64,000 nt of DNA from Devosia oryzisoli (GCF_014837245.1 NZ_JACYFU010000001.1:62001-126000); one strand, 5' to 3'; numbered from the stretch's first letter, positions 9,123 through 18,621 are shown. Notes: generated from the sequence alone by a model not told the origin. Numbers and translations: made by a program.

Positions 9123-10082
9123 TCAGTCCATGAACGGCAGGTCCGGCCCGATCGGCACGATACGGTGCGGATTGATGGTGGTGTGGCTCCAGTAATAGTG
9201 CGTCTTGATGTGGTCCATGTTGACCGTCTCCTTGACGCCGGGCACCTCGTAGAGCGCCTTGAGATAGTGCGAGATGTTCGGATAGTCGGCGATGCGGCGC
9301 CGGTTGCACTTGAAGTGCCCGAAATAGACCGCGTCGAACCGCACCAGCGTGGTGAACAGCCGCCAGTCGGCCTCGGTGACGTCGTCCCCGGCGAGATAAG
9401 CGTGTTCGCCCAGCAGTTCCTCCACCCAATCGAGCGCGTCGAAGAGCGTGGTGGCCGCCTCCTCGTAGGCCGACTGGGTGGTGGCAAAGCCGGCCTTGTA
9501 GACGCCATTGTTGATGTCGTCGTAGACGCGCGCATTGATCTCCTCGATGCGCGGGCGCAGCGCCTCGGGAAAATAGTCGTCCGTGTTGCCGGTGATGTCG
9601 TTGAAGGCGGTGTTGAACATGCGGATGATTTCCGCGCTCTCGTTCGACACGATGGTGTTGCGCTTCTTGTCCCACAGCACGGGCACGGTGACGCGGCCGG
9701 TATAGGTGGGGTCGACCTCGGTATAGACCTGCCAGAGGAACTGCTTGCCCAGGATCTGGTCGCCGCTCGAGCCTTCCTCGGTCTTGAAGCTCCAGCCGGT
9801 GTCGTCGGGCATCTTGGGGGACACCACGGACACCGAGATCAGGTCCTCCAACTCCTTGAGCCTGCGGAAGATCAGCGTGCGGTGCGCCCAGGGGCAGGCC
9901 AGCGAAACGTAGAGATGATAGCGGCCCGGTTCGGCCGCGAAGTTGCCTTCGCCCGATGGGCCGGGTCTGCCGTCCGCCGTCAACCAGTTGCGGAAGCCGG
10001 CCTGGCTGCGCACGAACTTTCCGCCCGTCTTGGAGGTGTCGTACCACTGGGTGGACCACTTGCCATCGATCAACTGTCCCAT
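9123..10082 (-). CDS. Glutathionyl-hydroquinone reductase (Xi-class GST, YqjG/PcpF family)
   Basis: A 319-residue Xi-class GST. The active-site segment CPWAHR (near residue 50) gives the catalytic Cys, and the flanking sequences (YHLYVSLA before, SVVSPKMPDD..GW after) are family hallmarks. These enzymes reduce glutathionyl-hydroquinones to hydroquinones and rescue quinone-glutathione adducts. ATG at 10082 (MGQLIDGKW) is chosen because the conserved N-terminus begins there. Confidence 0.92.
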   Translation of the reverse strand: MGQLIDGKWSTQWYDTSKTGGKFVRSQAGFRNWLTADGRPGPSGEGNFAAEPGRYHLYVSLACPWAHRTLIFRRLKELEDLISVSVVSPKMPDDTGWSFKTEEGSSGDQILGKQFLWQVYTEVDPTYTGRVTVPVLWDKKRNTIVSNESAEIIRMFNTAFNDITGNTDDYFPEALRPRIEEINARVYDDINNGVYKAGFATTQSAYEEAATTLFDALDWVEELLGEHAYLAGDDVTEADWRLFTTLVRFDAVYFGHFKCNRRRIADYPNISHYLKALYEVPGVKETVNMDHIKTHYYWSHTTINPHRIVPIGPDLPFMD

Positions 10083-10442
10083 TGTTGCTCCTTTGCGGTC
10101 ATCAAGCCGTCGGCATTGTCCGATCAAGTCCTGAACGGGGATGCGGGTTGCGGCGTTGGTTAAGACTTAACGGCGGGCTGGCCGATCGATAAGCCCGCCA
10201 TGCGACAACGGTGCGTTGTGCAACCGTGCCACAACGACGGGAAGGAGTGAGGAATTTTGCCATGTGCCGCACATTCCCATTTACGGCCCCCCATGTGGGT
10301 GTTAATGCGAATCCAGACGTGGAGGCGTCCAGGATGGTGAAGGTTTTGCAGACGGAACGACGACCCTAGTTGGTCGTGCCACGCGGCGCCCGATGGCGTG
10401 CCGCTCATGCTGTCTCGCATTGCTTTTACCGGACCTTGCCCC
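10083..10442. other. 360-bp intergenic region with hairpins
   Basis: The spacer lies between the divergent reductase and GNAT genes. It holds a small palindrome GTTAAG-A-CTTAAC (10159-10171), an 8-bp stem with a 12-nt loop at 10172-10199 (GGCGGGCT / AGCCCGCC) and a CGTTGTG / CACAACG inverted repeat at about 10211-10233. A 35-codon ATG frame at 10262-10369 is present but unsupported. No RNA family is recognised. Confidence 0.4.
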
Positions 10443-10988
10443 ATGACCACGCTCGTTGCGGCCGAAGCCGCTGCTTCTCCTTCCGGCCAGCCTATCGTCC
10501 GTCTCGCCACCCCGGCCGATGACGCCTATATCGATGATCTGCAAGCCATCGCTTTCGGTCCGGGCCGGTTCGCTCGCACGGCATTCCGTGTGCGCGAACG
10601 CTTCCCCATCGACCCGACGCTGAGCTTGGTCGCCGAAATCGACGGCACGACCTGTGGTTCGGTCTGGATGACGCCGATCAGCGTGGGCGGTCTCAAGGGC
10701 TATCTGCTGGGGCCACTCGCCACCCACCCCAATTTCCGCAAGCGCGGCGCGGGCAAGCTCCTCGCCCGCGAGGTCAGTAAGCTGGCGCTGTCCCGCGGCG
10801 AGGGGCATTTCGTCCTGCTGGTGGGCGATCAGGATTATTACTGCCCCCTCGGCTGGGTCCCGACCGTGCCGGGCAACATCCAGTTCCCCGGCCCGGTGGA
10901 CCCGACGCGCGTCCTCTTGCTGGCCGACGACAAGAGCTTGGCCCAGTCGCTCAAAGGCCCGATTGCCAGTTTCGACCAGGGCCAGTAG
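10443..10988 (+). CDS. GNAT family N-acetyltransferase (YhbS-like)
   Basis: A 181-residue protein with the acetyl-CoA-binding core LLGPLATHPNFRKRGAG (about residues 94-110), i.e. the V/L-x-P-x-[FY]-[RQ]-[RK]-x-G-x-G motif A of GNAT enzymes. A C-terminal FVLLVGDQDYYCPLGW segment is typical of the YhbS subgroup. Substrate unknown. ATG at 10443 is used because the conserved IVRLATPADD strand begins about 18 residues later; an in-frame upstream ATG at 10398 is less likely. Confidence 0.85.
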   Translation: MTTLVAAEAAASPSGQPIVRLATPADDAYIDDLQAIAFGPGRFARTAFRVRERFPIDPTLSLVAEIDGTTCGSVWMTPISVGGLKGYLLGPLATHPNFRKRGAGKLLAREVSKLALSRGEGHFVLLVGDQDYYCPLGWVPTVPGNIQFPGPVDPTRVLLLADDKSLAQSLKGPIASFDQGQ

Positions 10989-11037
10989 ACGCGACGGAGC
11001 GGCTTGACTTGTGTCGGCCGCTCCTCATCTTTGCCTC

Positions 11038-11664
11038 ATGCTCTCCGCGCCCTCCATCATCGACAGACTGCCGCAGATGCTGCTGAGCGCGCCGCCGGAC
11101 CTGCCGGCGCGCGAGACGCTGGTGCCGGATTGGGCGCCGCCGCAGCCGATCACCCGGCCACCCGTGGCTGCCGCCGTCCTGATCGCTCTCGTGCGCCGGC
11201 CCGAGGGCCATACCGTGCTCTACACCGAACGCTCGCCCGACCTGCGCGCCCATTCGGGCCAGGTCGCGTTTCCCGGCGGCAAGGTCGATGCTTCGGATGC
11301 GGACGCCGCCGCTGCCGCCCTGCGCGAGGCGTGGGAAGAGGTGGGGATGCGGCAGGAGGATGCGCGTATCCTGGGCTACATGCTGCCCTACTACACCGGC
11401 ACCAACTATCTCATCACCCCTGTCGTGGCCGAAGTCGCGCCCGCGCGGCCCTTCGTGCCCAATCCGGGGGAAGTGCACTCGGTGTTCGAGGTACCCCTGA
11501 GCCGCATCCTCGATCCCGGCAGCTATGGCCGCTTCCGCATCAAGCGCGGTGGGGAGGAGCACTCGACCTGGCAGATCGACCACGAAGGCCACACCATCTG
11601 GGGCATCACTGCCAATCTCACGCGGCGCTTCCACGACATCGTCATGGGCGAGGCGGCGGCGTGA
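11038..11664 (+). CDS. CoA pyrophosphatase, NudL-type Nudix hydrolase
   Basis: A 208-residue Nudix protein with the NudL/PCD1 signature: TERSPDLRAHSGQVAFPGG upstream of the Nudix helix, then LREAWEEVG. It probably cleaves CoA and its derivatives to 3'-phospho-ADP and phosphopantetheine. The ATG at 11038 has no visible Shine-Dalgarno; an in-frame GTG at 11011 has a GGAG 11 bp upstream and could be the true start. The stop overlaps the next start (GTGA at 11661-11664), so the two genes are translationally coupled. Confidence 0.88.
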   Translation: MLSAPSIIDRLPQMLLSAPPDLPARETLVPDWAPPQPITRPPVAAAVLIALVRRPEGHTVLYTERSPDLRAHSGQVAFPGGKVDASDADAAAAALREAWEEVGMRQEDARILGYMLPYYTGTNYLITPVVAEVAPARPFVPNPGEVHSVFEVPLSRILDPGSYGRFRIKRGGEEHSTWQIDHEGHTIWGITANLTRRFHDIVMGEAAA

Positions 11665-12839
11665 GCGGCGCGCGTATCGAGGCCGAGTGGCTGCGGCGTC
11701 CGGCCACGCAGGCCATTCTAGCGGCGCTCGAGGGCGCGAGCGGGCGCACCCGCGTGGTCGGCGGGGTGGTTCGCGACACGCTTTTCGGGCGCGAGCGCAC
11801 CAATCCCGACATCGACATGGCGACCGAGCTCCTGCCGGTCGTCGTCATGCAGCGCGCCAAGGCGGCAGGCATCGCCGCCCACCCCACCGGCATCGACCAC
11901 GGCACGGTGACGCTGGTGCTGGACAATACCATCGCCGAGGTCACCACGCTGCGCGAGGATGTTGCGACCGACGGCAGGCACGCCGAGGTCCGGTTCGGCA
12001 CCGACTGGGTGCGCGACGCCGAGCGGCGCGACTTCACCATCAACGCGCTCTATTGCGAGGCGGACGGCACGCTGTTCGACCCGCTGGGCGGCCTGCCCGA
12101 TCTCGAGGCCGGCCGGGTGCGCTTCATCGGCGACGCTGCAAAGCGCATTGCCGAGGATGGCCTGCGCGTCTGGCGGTTTTTCCGCTTTTCGGCCAGCCAC
12201 GCCCAACAGCGGTTCGACCCCGAAGGCCTTGCGGCCTGTCGCCATGCCGTCGGCCACCTCGATCACATCTCAGCCGAGCGGATCGGGTCGGAGATGCGCC
12301 GCATGCTGGCCCTGCCGCAGATCGCCCGCACTCTGGCCGTCATGGCCGAGATCGGCCTGCTCGACGCCGGCGAGCAGGTGCTGGGCCGCCTCTTCGCCTA
12401 TGAGGCGCTGGGTGGGGCGTCGTCCGAAACGCGCCTCGCCATGCTTTCAAACGGCGACGTTGGTCGGCTTGTCGCTGCGTGGCGGCTCTCCAATGCCGAG
12501 CGGGAGGCGATGGACAGCCGGCTCGCCGCCGCCGACCTGCTTTCCGCCGGCAAGCTGGCCTGGGCGGCCTATAGGTTCGGCGAAGCGGCCGTGGAGGGCC
12601 TGGCACTGGCGGCGGCCCGGGGGGGCTGGCGGCGCGAACAATTGGCCGAAATAGCGCGCGAACTGGGGCGCCTGCCGGTTGCCCCGCTGCCGGTCAAGGG
12701 GCAGGACCTGATCGAGCTGGGCATGCAGCAGGGACCGGCTCTGGGCGCCACCCTCAAGCGCCTGGAGACGGCATGGGTCGACAGCGCCTTCACGCTCGAG
12801 CGCAAGGACCTGCTGCTGCTGGCGTCGTCCGGCCCATAA
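11661..12839 (+). CDS. cca: CCA tRNA nucleotidyltransferase / poly(A) polymerase family
   Basis: A 392-residue class II nucleotidyltransferase. GGVVRD near residue 35 and the metal-binding DIDMATE near 50 form the catalytic core; RRDFTINAL and the DPLGG..DLEAGRVRFIGDA..RIAEDGLRVWRFFRF segment follow, as in bacterial CCA-adding enzymes. It adds or repairs the 3'-CCA of tRNAs. GTG at 11661 overlaps the nudL stop; the pairing of these two genes is common in Rhizobiales. Confidence 0.9.
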   Translation: MSGARIEAEWLRRPATQAILAALEGASGRTRVVGGVVRDTLFGRERTNPDIDMATELLPVVVMQRAKAAGIAAHPTGIDHGTVTLVLDNTIAEVTTLREDVATDGRHAEVRFGTDWVRDAERRDFTINALYCEADGTLFDPLGGLPDLEAGRVRFIGDAAKRIAEDGLRVWRFFRFSASHAQQRFDPEGLAACRHAVGHLDHISAERIGSEMRRMLALPQIARTLAVMAEIGLLDAGEQVLGRLFAYEALGGASSETRLAMLSNGDVGRLVAAWRLSNAEREAMDSRLAAADLLSAGKLAWAAYRFGEAAVEGLALAAARGGWRREQLAEIARELGRLPVAPLPVKGQDLIELGMQQGPALGATLKRLETAWVDSAFTLERKDLLLLASSGP

Positions 12840-12865
12840 AAAAGCCCCCGACTGGGTCGGGGGCT
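12837..12865 (-). terminator. Rho-independent terminator (minus strand)
   Basis: A 10-bp perfect stem (12843-12852 with 12856-12865, 3-nt loop) is followed on the minus strand by six T residues (12837-12842). It lies 22 bp past the stop of the DUF1059-like gene and overlaps the cca stop codon, so it probably ends transcription from the minus side. Confidence 0.8.
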
Positions 12866-12886
12866 CGAACATCCCGTACTGGAGGG

Positions 12887-13081
12887 TCAGTGCCGGGTCT
12901 GGGTGTCGCCGGTGTCGACGATGCGTTCCTTGATGCGTTCCACCATGTCGGGGCGCACTTCCGTCTCGCCATTGAGGGTCTTGAGCTTTTCGACGGCCTG
13001 GCGCACCACCTCAGCCTCGTTGTCGGCTTCCGCACGCCAGGTCGAACCGGGAATGAGCGTTCCGGAATCGAAGCGTTTCAT
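12887..13081 (-). CDS. DUF1059-like small protein lacking the cysteine ligands
   Basis: A 64-residue protein whose layout follows DUF1059: MKRF..G..IPG..W..EA near the N-terminus and a VRPDMVERIKERI helix at the end. In typical DUF1059 proteins the N-terminal motif is CGD-x2-PGC, and histidines follow in an HA-x3-HG segment. Here both Cys are Ser (residues 6 and 13) and the His segment reads VEKLKTLNG, so a metal site is not expected. ATG at 13081 has a strong AAGGAG. A good terminator follows. Confidence 0.6.
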   Translation of the reverse strand: MKRFDSGTLIPGSTWRAEADNEAEVVRQAVEKLKTLNGETEVRPDMVERIKERIVDTGDTQTRH

Positions 13082-13155
13082 CGCTATCTCCTTCACTCGG
13101 CCTTCTTGTGTCCCCGAACAACGCCGGTCCGCTGCCGGGGTTCCTGATCGGCCGA

Positions 13156-14325
13156 TCACAGCTCGTCCGGAAAGTGCCCGACCTGCGAGAGGCCCTCCAG
13201 CCACGTCCCCTCATCGGTGCGGATCACCGTGCGCGGCACCACGCCCGAGAGGTCCGCGATCGCGGCCGCCAGCTCCTGCGAATGGGTCACCACCCAGACC
13301 TGGCTGCGCCCCGCAGCGCCGACGATCATGCGGGCCAGGAGCGGCAGCAGGGAAGGGTGGAGGCTGGTCTCGGGTTCATTGAGGGCTATGAAGGGCGGCA
13401 GGCGGTAGGCCATTAGCGCGCCCGCCAGCGCCAAAAATTGCAGTGTCCCGTCGGACAGTTCATGGGCCAGAAACGTCCGCTTCGGCATCTCCGGGTAGCG
13501 CAGGCCGAAGCGGATGAACTCGCCCAGTTCCACATCGAGCCTGGCCCCGCCGAAGGCGTCGGCGATCAGGCCATCGAGATCGGTCGTGTCTTCGCGGATG
13601 AAGCGCAGCGTCGCCAGCACCGCCCCCAGATTGTCCCCCGAGGCGCCGAGGGCGGGCGCGGTCACCGCGCGCGCCGGCTGGCGCAGCGGCGAATCGGCAT
13701 CGGTGCGAAAACCATGGTAGAAGCGCCAGCCGAGGAGGGTCTCGCGCAGCATCGCGACCTCGGGCACTCCGGCCAGACGCGACAGCGCCGTTTCGCTGGG
13801 CAGCACGTCCACATCGGCCGCCTCGCGCACCCCCTCCGCGTCGCGCACCCAGATGGCGGCATCCTTGCGCTCCATCAGCGCCACCGGCTTGCGGCGGGCC
13901 AGCAGCAGGCTCTCGAGCTTCACCTGCGCCTCGTTGGGAAAGGCCGCGGCCGCCTCCTTGGGCGGAAAGCCGACCTCCAGCCGGTAGCGCAGCGGCAGGC
14001 CCGTTTCCCCTTCTTCAAGCGAAATCTCCAGCGCCAGCCGGTTGGCCTCGCCCTTGCGGTACCCATCGGTGCGGTACATCGGGTCGAACCCGCCATCGGC
14101 ACTCAAATTGCGCCCGCCGGCCCAGAACACCGAGCCAAGGCCGCCCTCGCGCGCCAGATCTTCGGCCAGCGTTCCCCGTGCCGCCGCCTGAAGCAGTTCA
14201 AGGCCGCGGTAGAGGTTTGTCTTGCCCACGCCATTGCCACCGACCAGCACCGTAAGTTGGCGCAACGGCATGGTGATGCGGCGAACCGACCGATAGCCTT
14301 GGATCGTGAGATCGGTCACACTCAT
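13156..14325 (-). CDS. AAA family ATPase (RecF/OLD-like predicted ATPase)
   Basis: A 389-residue ABC-type P-loop ATPase. Walker A GGNGVGKT is at 29-36, after the QGYRSVRRI segment typical of RecF/SMC-like AAA_21 proteins. The ABC signature-like ELSDGTLQFLALAGAL and the Walker B ALNEPETSLHP (about 318-328) follow, then the H-loop VTHSQEL. Asn stands at the usual Asp of Walker B (LNEPE), as in some members. No nuclease domain is visible, and there is no partner nuclease next door, so a defence role cannot be claimed. Confidence 0.8.
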   Translation of the reverse strand: MSVTDLTIQGYRSVRRITMPLRQLTVLVGGNGVGKTNLYRGLELLQAAARGTLAEDLAREGGLGSVFWAGGRNLSADGGFDPMYRTDGYRKGEANRLALEISLEEGETGLPLRYRLEVGFPPKEAAAAFPNEAQVKLESLLLARRKPVALMERKDAAIWVRDAEGVREAADVDVLPSETALSRLAGVPEVAMLRETLLGWRFYHGFRTDADSPLRQPARAVTAPALGASGDNLGAVLATLRFIREDTTDLDGLIADAFGGARLDVELGEFIRFGLRYPEMPKRTFLAHELSDGTLQFLALAGALMAYRLPPFIALNEPETSLHPSLLPLLARMIVGAAGRSQVWVVTHSQELAAAIADLSGVVPRTVIRTDEGTWLEGLSQVGHFPDEL

Positions 14326-14342
14326 GTGCGTTCACCCCAGCC

Positions 14343-15215
14343 CTAGGGCCACTTCACCGCTGGCGGCATGGACGAGAGAATCGAATTGACGTTGCCGCCG
14401 GTCTTGAGGCCGAAGGTCGTGCCCCGGTCGTAGAGCAGGTTGAATTCCACGTAGCGCCCGCGGCGCACCAGTTGCTCGTCGCGCTCCGCCTCAGTCCAGG
14501 CTTGCTCGAAATTGCGCCGCACCAGCTGGGGGTAGACCTCGAGAAACGCCTCGCCCACCGCCTGGGTGAAGGCGAAGTCGGCGTCCCAGTCGCCCGAATT
14601 GAAGTGATCGTAGAAGATGCCGCCTATGCCGCGGTGTTCGTTGCGGTGCGGCAGGAAGAAGTATTCGTCGCACCAGGCCTTGAACCGCTCATAGTCCACT
14701 CCTGGCCGGCCTTCGCAGGCCCGGCGCATGGCGGCGTGGAAGTCGACGCTGTCGGGATCGTCCTGCGTCCGGCGGCGGTCGAGCACCGGCGTCAGGTCGG
14801 CGCCACCGCCCCACCATTGCTTGCCGGTCACGATCATGCGCGTGTTCATGTGCACGGCGGGAACGTGCGGGTTCCAGGGGTGGACGATCAGGGATATTCC
14901 CGAGCTCCAGAAGCCAGTGCCGGCTTCCGTGCCGGGCATCTGGCGCGCGAAGTCCTCCGAGAAGTTTCCGTGGACGGTGGAAATATGCACCCCGGCCTTC
15001 TCGAAGACACGGCCGTGCAGCATGGACATTTCCCCGCCGCCTCCGGCGGCGCGGTCCCATGGCGTACGCTCGAAGGCACCCGGCGCCATATCGCTATTGG
15101 GGCCCGAGACGTCTGCTTCGAGGCGCTCGAACTGGGCGCAGATACGATCGCGCAGGCTGCGGAACCATGCGCTGGCGGTGGCTTTCTTGGTCTCAATGTC
15201 GGCTGGCAGGGTCAT
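14343..15215 (-). CDS. hemF: Oxygen-dependent coproporphyrinogen III oxidase
   Basis: A 290-residue HemF. Diagnostic segments are [50 protein letters not shown] and [16 protein letters not shown]. It converts coproporphyrinogen III to protoporphyrinogen IX with O2 during haem synthesis. The ATG overlaps the trmL stop (ATGA at 15212-15215). Its position near petABC links haem supply to the bc1 complex. Confidence 0.96.
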   Translation of the reverse strand: MTLPADIETKKATASAWFRSLRDRICAQFERLEADVSGPNSDMAPGAFERTPWDRAAGGGGEMSMLHGRVFEKAGVHISTVHGNFSEDFARQMPGTEAGTGFWSSGISLIVHPWNPHVPAVHMNTRMIVTGKQWWGGGADLTPVLDRRRTQDDPDSVDFHAAMRRACEGRPGVDYERFKAWCDEYFFLPHRNEHRGIGGIFYDHFNSGDWDADFAFTQAVGEAFLEVYPQLVRRNFEQAWTEAERDEQLVRRGRYVEFNLLYDRGTTFGLKTGGNVNSILSSMPPAVKWP

Positions 15216-15703
15216 GGCGTGGACATGAACCCATCGGCAAGCCGTGTAAAGCCGCCAGTCTGCCGCAGCGCTTCGCCCAGCACCATGGCCCCGGCCACGG
15301 CGACGTTGAGCGAGCGCAGGCCCTCGCGCATGGGGATGCGCAGGCGAAGGTCGGCACGCGCCGCGACGTCGTTCGGCACGCCAGCGCTTTCGCGCCCCAG
15401 CATCAGCATGTCTCCGGCAAGGAACCCCGCCTCGTAGGCCGATTGGCTCGCCTTGGTGGTCAGCAGCACCAGCCGCCGGTTTTCCGCCGCCCGCCACGCC
15501 TCGAAGGCCTCGAAGCTGCGGTGTTCGACGAGACTGGCCTTGTCCAGGTAGTCCATGCCCGCCCGCGCCAGATTGCGGTCCGTGATCGCAAAGCCGGCCG
15601 GATGAATCAGGTGCACCCGGACGCCGAGGCAGGCGCCGAGTCGCAGCAGCGTTCCGGTATTGGCGGCGATGTCGGGCTGGTAGAGGGCGAGGTCGATCGG
15701 CAT
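15212..15703 (-). CDS. trmL: tRNA (cytidine(34)-2'-O)-methyltransferase
   Basis: A 163-residue SPOUT methyltransferase with the knotted SAM-binding C-terminus: [31 protein letters not shown]. The N-terminal [22 protein letters not shown] segment is the TrmL/YibK hallmark. It methylates the wobble nucleotide of tRNA-Leu isoacceptors. ATG at 15703 ([11 protein letters not shown]) is preferred to upstream in-frame starts because family members begin here. It is divergent from petA. Confidence 0.92.
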   Translation of the reverse strand: MPIDLALYQPDIAANTGTLLRLGACLGVRVHLIHPAGFAITDRNLARAGMDYLDKASLVEHRSFEAFEAWRAAENRRLVLLTTKASQSAYEAGFLAGDMLMLGRESAGVPNDVAARADLRLRIPMREGLRSLNVAVAGAMVLGEALRQTGGFTRLADGFMSTP

Positions 15704-15921
15704 CGGAAGGGGCACAAAGGCGGGGAGGGAAGAGAACTCGGGTATAGTGTCGCACTTGTTCCCTGTCACGGCCGCGCGCACTGGACAAGTTCATGTGACA
15801 GTGCAAAAAGGACGCTACCTGACGGGCCGCTTGAGGGCGGACGGCGGTCGATTCTGCTTGAAGGTCGACACTTGCGCCGGGGCCGGCCCAGTCAATAGTG
15901 CATCGTACGGGGATACGGACC

Positions 15922-16449
15922 TTGGCCACGCAAGCAGAACATTCATCCACCAACCGGCGGGACTTTCTCTACGTCGCCACTGGCGCCGTCGCGGGGGTCG
16001 GTGCCGCGGCCGTGGTCTGGCCGCTGATCAACCAGCTCAATCCGGACGCGTCGACCCTGGCCCTGGCCACGATCGAATACGACATTTCGGCCATTCCCGA
16101 GGGCCAGACGGTGACCATCACCTGGCGCGGCCTGCCGGTCTTCGTGCGGCACCGCACGGCGGCCGAAGTCGAAGAGGCCAAGGCGGTTCCGCTTAGCGAA
16201 CTCAAGGATCCCGAGACGGACGAGCAGCGCACCAAGGAAGGGCATGAGCCCTGGCTGATCATGATCGCCAACTGCACCCATCTGGGTTGCGTGCCCACGG
16301 GCGAGGCGGGCGAGTTCGATGGCTGGTTCTGCCCGTGCCACGGTTCGGAATACGATACTGCCGGCCGTATCCGCAAAGGTCCCGCACCCAAGAACCTCGT
16401 GGTGCCGCCTTATGAATTCGTCAGCGACACGCTGGTCCGTATCGGTTAG
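15922..16449 (+). CDS. petA: Ubiquinol-cytochrome c reductase Rieske iron-sulfur subunit
   Basis: A 175-residue Rieske protein. A twin-arginine-type N-terminus ([11 protein letters not shown], residues 11-21) leads into one membrane anchor (about 17-36). The 2Fe-2S ligands lie in NCTHLGC (Cys118, His120) and FCPCHGS (Cys137, His140), with Cys123 and Cys139 available for the structural disulfide. The start is TTG at 15922, 8 bp after GGGGA; an in-frame GTG at 15898 is an alternative. First gene of petABC. Confidence 0.95.
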   Translation: MATQAEHSSTNRRDFLYVATGAVAGVGAAAVVWPLINQLNPDASTLALATIEYDISAIPEGQTVTITWRGLPVFVRHRTAAEVEEAKAVPLSELKDPETDEQRTKEGHEPWLIMIANCTHLGCVPTGEAGEFDGWFCPCHGSEYDTAGRIRKGPAPKNLVVPPYEFVSDTLVRIG

Positions 16450-16463
16450 TGGGGGCTTTTCCG

Positions 16464-17717
16464 ATGTCTGAACATTCGACTTACGTTCCGGGAAGTGCCG
16501 TCGAGAAGTGGCTCGACGACCGCCTGCCCATCATCCGGTTCTCCAAAGAACATTTGATGGACTTCCCCACGCCCAAGAACCTCAACTACTGGTGGACCTT
16601 CGGCGCCATCCTGGTGATGTGCCTGGGCATCCAGATCGTCACCGGCATCATCCTGGCGATGCACTATACGCCCAATATCGCCATGGCGTTCGACTCGGTC
16701 GAGCATATCCGCCGCGACGTCAATGGCGGCCGCGTCATCCAGGCCGTCCATGCCGTGGGCGCCTCGGCGTTCTTCGCCGCGCTCTATATCCACATCTTCC
16801 GCGGCCTGTTCTTTGGCTCCTACAAGGCGCCGCGCGAGATCCTGTGGATCCTGGGCGTCGTGATCTTCATCCTCGTGATGGCCACCGCCTTCATGGGCTA
16901 CGTGCTGCCGTGGGGCCAGATGAGCTTCTGGGGCGCCACCGTGATCACCAACATCTTCTCGGCGATTCCGCTGGTGGGCAATTCCATCATGGAACTGCTT
17001 CGCGGCGGCTTTGCCGTGGGCAATCCGACGCTCAATCGCTTCTTCTCGCTGCACTACCTCCTGCCGTTCATCGTTGCTGCGGTGGTCGCGCTCCACATCT
17101 GGGCGCTCCATGTTCCGGGCAACAACAACCCGATCGGCGTCGAGGTGAAGGACAGTCGCGATACCCTGCCGTTCCATCCGTACTATACGATGAAGGACGC
17201 GCTGGGCATGGTGGTGTTCCTCATCCCCTTCGCCTGGTTCGTGTTCTTCGCGCCAGACATCCTGGGCCACCCGGACAACTACATCCAGGCCAACAGCCAG
17301 GTGACGCCCACGCACATCGTGCCCGAATGGTATCTCCTGCCGTTCTACACCATCCTGCGCGCCATCGACTTCAACGTGCTGTTCATCGACTCCAAGCTTG
17401 GTGGCGTCATCGCCATGGGCGGCTCGATGCTGTGCCTGCTGGTCGTGCCGTGGCTCGACACCGCCCGCGTTCGCTCGGGCAGCTTCCGCCCGCTGTTCAA
17501 GTGGTTCTATGCCCTCTTCGTGCTCAACTTCATCGGCCTCACCTATATGGGTGCGCAGGATCCGTCCGTGCCGCTGAACAACATCCTGGGCAAGGTGTTC
17601 GTGGCCTACTACTTCATCTACTTCCTGGTCATCCTGCCGGTGCTGTCGCGGATCGAAACGCCCAAACCGCTGCCGACCAGCATTTCCGAGAGCGTTCTCG
17701 GCAAGGCGCACGCGTGA
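16464..17717 (+). CDS. petB: Cytochrome b subunit of the bc1 complex
   Basis: A 417-residue multi-pass membrane protein with haem-b ligand histidines in two transmembrane helices (HAVGASAFFAALYIHIFRG and HYLLPFIVAAVVALHIWALH regions), the WGQMSFWGATVI segment of the quinol-oxidation site, and the PEWY signature (VPEWYLLP). Length fits a bacterial cytochrome b that is not split. It starts 14 bp after petA. Confidence 0.97.
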   Translation: MSEHSTYVPGSAVEKWLDDRLPIIRFSKEHLMDFPTPKNLNYWWTFGAILVMCLGIQIVTGIILAMHYTPNIAMAFDSVEHIRRDVNGGRVIQAVHAVGASAFFAALYIHIFRGLFFGSYKAPREILWILGVVIFILVMATAFMGYVLPWGQMSFWGATVITNIFSAIPLVGNSIMELLRGGFAVGNPTLNRFFSLHYLLPFIVAAVVALHIWALHVPGNNNPIGVEVKDSRDTLPFHPYYTMKDALGMVVFLIPFAWFVFFAPDILGHPDNYIQANSQVTPTHIVPEWYLLPFYTILRAIDFNVLFIDSKLGGVIAMGGSMLCLLVVPWLDTARVRSGSFRPLFKWFYALFVLNFIGLTYMGAQDPSVPLNNILGKVFVAYYFIYFLVILPVLSRIETPKPLPTSISESVLGKAHA

Positions 17718-17734
17718 TCGGGGTGGCACAGTTC

Positions 17735-18580
17735 ATGTTCAAGACCAAGTTCATCATCGCCGCCCTCGCTGTTGTTGCGGGGCTCGGCGTGGTTTCCACG
17801 CAGGCCGCCGAAGGCGAAGCGCCGCATATCGAGAAGCAAAGTTGGAGCTTCGGCGGCATCTTCGGCACCTACGACCAGAACCAGCTGCAGCGCGGCTTCC
17901 AGGTGTTCCGCGAGGTCTGCTCCAGCTGCCACGGCGCGCGCCTCCTGGCGTTCCGCAACCTCTCCGAAGAGGGTGGCCCAGGCTTCTCCGAAGCCCAGGT
18001 GAAGGCTCTGGCGGCCGAATACGAAGTGGACGATCCCAGCGCCGAAGGCGGTCGCCGCCCGGCCGTTGCCGCCGATCGGTGGCCCGAACCCTTTGCGAGC
18101 GAGCAGGACGCGCGTGACGCCAATGGCGGCGCCCTGCCTCCCGATTTCTCGGTGCTGGCCAAGGCGCGTGGCGTTCACGATGCCTTCCCGTACTGGATCT
18201 TCAACTACTTCACCGCCTACCAGGAAGGCGGACCGGATTATATCCATGCCCTCCTGAACGGCTATCATGAAGAACCGCCGGAAGGCTTCGTGCTGCCCGA
18301 AGGCAAGTACTATAACGACTACTTCCCCGGCCACGCGATCGGCATGCCCCCGCCGCTGTCGGAAGGCGTCATCGCCTATGAAGCGGACGAGAATGGGGTG
18401 ACCCTGCCGCAGACGGTCGAGCAGTATTCCTACGATGTCTCCGCCTTCATGATGTGGCTCGCCGATCCGCACCTGGCCTCGCGCAAGCAGACGGGTTTTG
18501 CCGTGCTGGTCTTCCTCGTGCTGTTCGCCGGCCTGATGCTGGCCACCAAGCGCAAGATCTGGGCCGGTATCGAACACTGA
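17735..18580 (+). CDS. petC: Cytochrome c1
   Basis: A 281-residue protein with a cleavable signal (about residues 1-25, ending TQA), the haem-c motif CSSCH (62-66), an axial-Met region (GHAIGMPPPLSEG) and a C-terminal membrane anchor (FAVLVFLVLFAGLMLATKRK). Third subunit of the bc1 complex, acting on the periplasmic face. ATG at 17735 is preferred; a GTG at 17714 overlapping the petB stop is also in frame. Confidence 0.96.
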   Translation: MFKTKFIIAALAVVAGLGVVSTQAAEGEAPHIEKQSWSFGGIFGTYDQNQLQRGFQVFREVCSSCHGARLLAFRNLSEEGGPGFSEAQVKALAAEYEVDDPSAEGGRRPAVAADRWPEPFASEQDARDANGGALPPDFSVLAKARGVHDAFPYWIFNYFTAYQEGGPDYIHALLNGYHEEPPEGFVLPEGKYYNDYFPGHAIGMPPPLSEGVIAYEADENGVTLPQTVEQYSYDVSAFMMWLADPHLASRKQTGFAVLVFLVLFAGLMLATKRKIWAGIEH

Positions 18581-18596
18581 CAACTGTCCCGCAGGG

Positions 18597-18621
18597 CAAA
18601 TCGCTCCAGTGGAGCGATTTG
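18597..18621. terminator. 11-bp perfect hairpin after petC
   Basis: CAAATCGCTCC and GGAGCGATTTG flank a 3-nt loop 17 bp past the petC stop. There is no T tract. It may protect or end the petABC transcript, or be a dispersed palindromic element. Confidence 0.5.

Noticed and set aside
10262-10369. 35-codon ORF between the reductase and GNAT genes
   Set aside because: An AAGGAG is present but too far (about 14 bp) from the ATG, and the peptide resembles nothing known.
13156-14325. AAA ATPase as part of an anti-phage system
   Set aside because: No adjacent nuclease, toxin or other defence gene; the neighbours are housekeeping genes.
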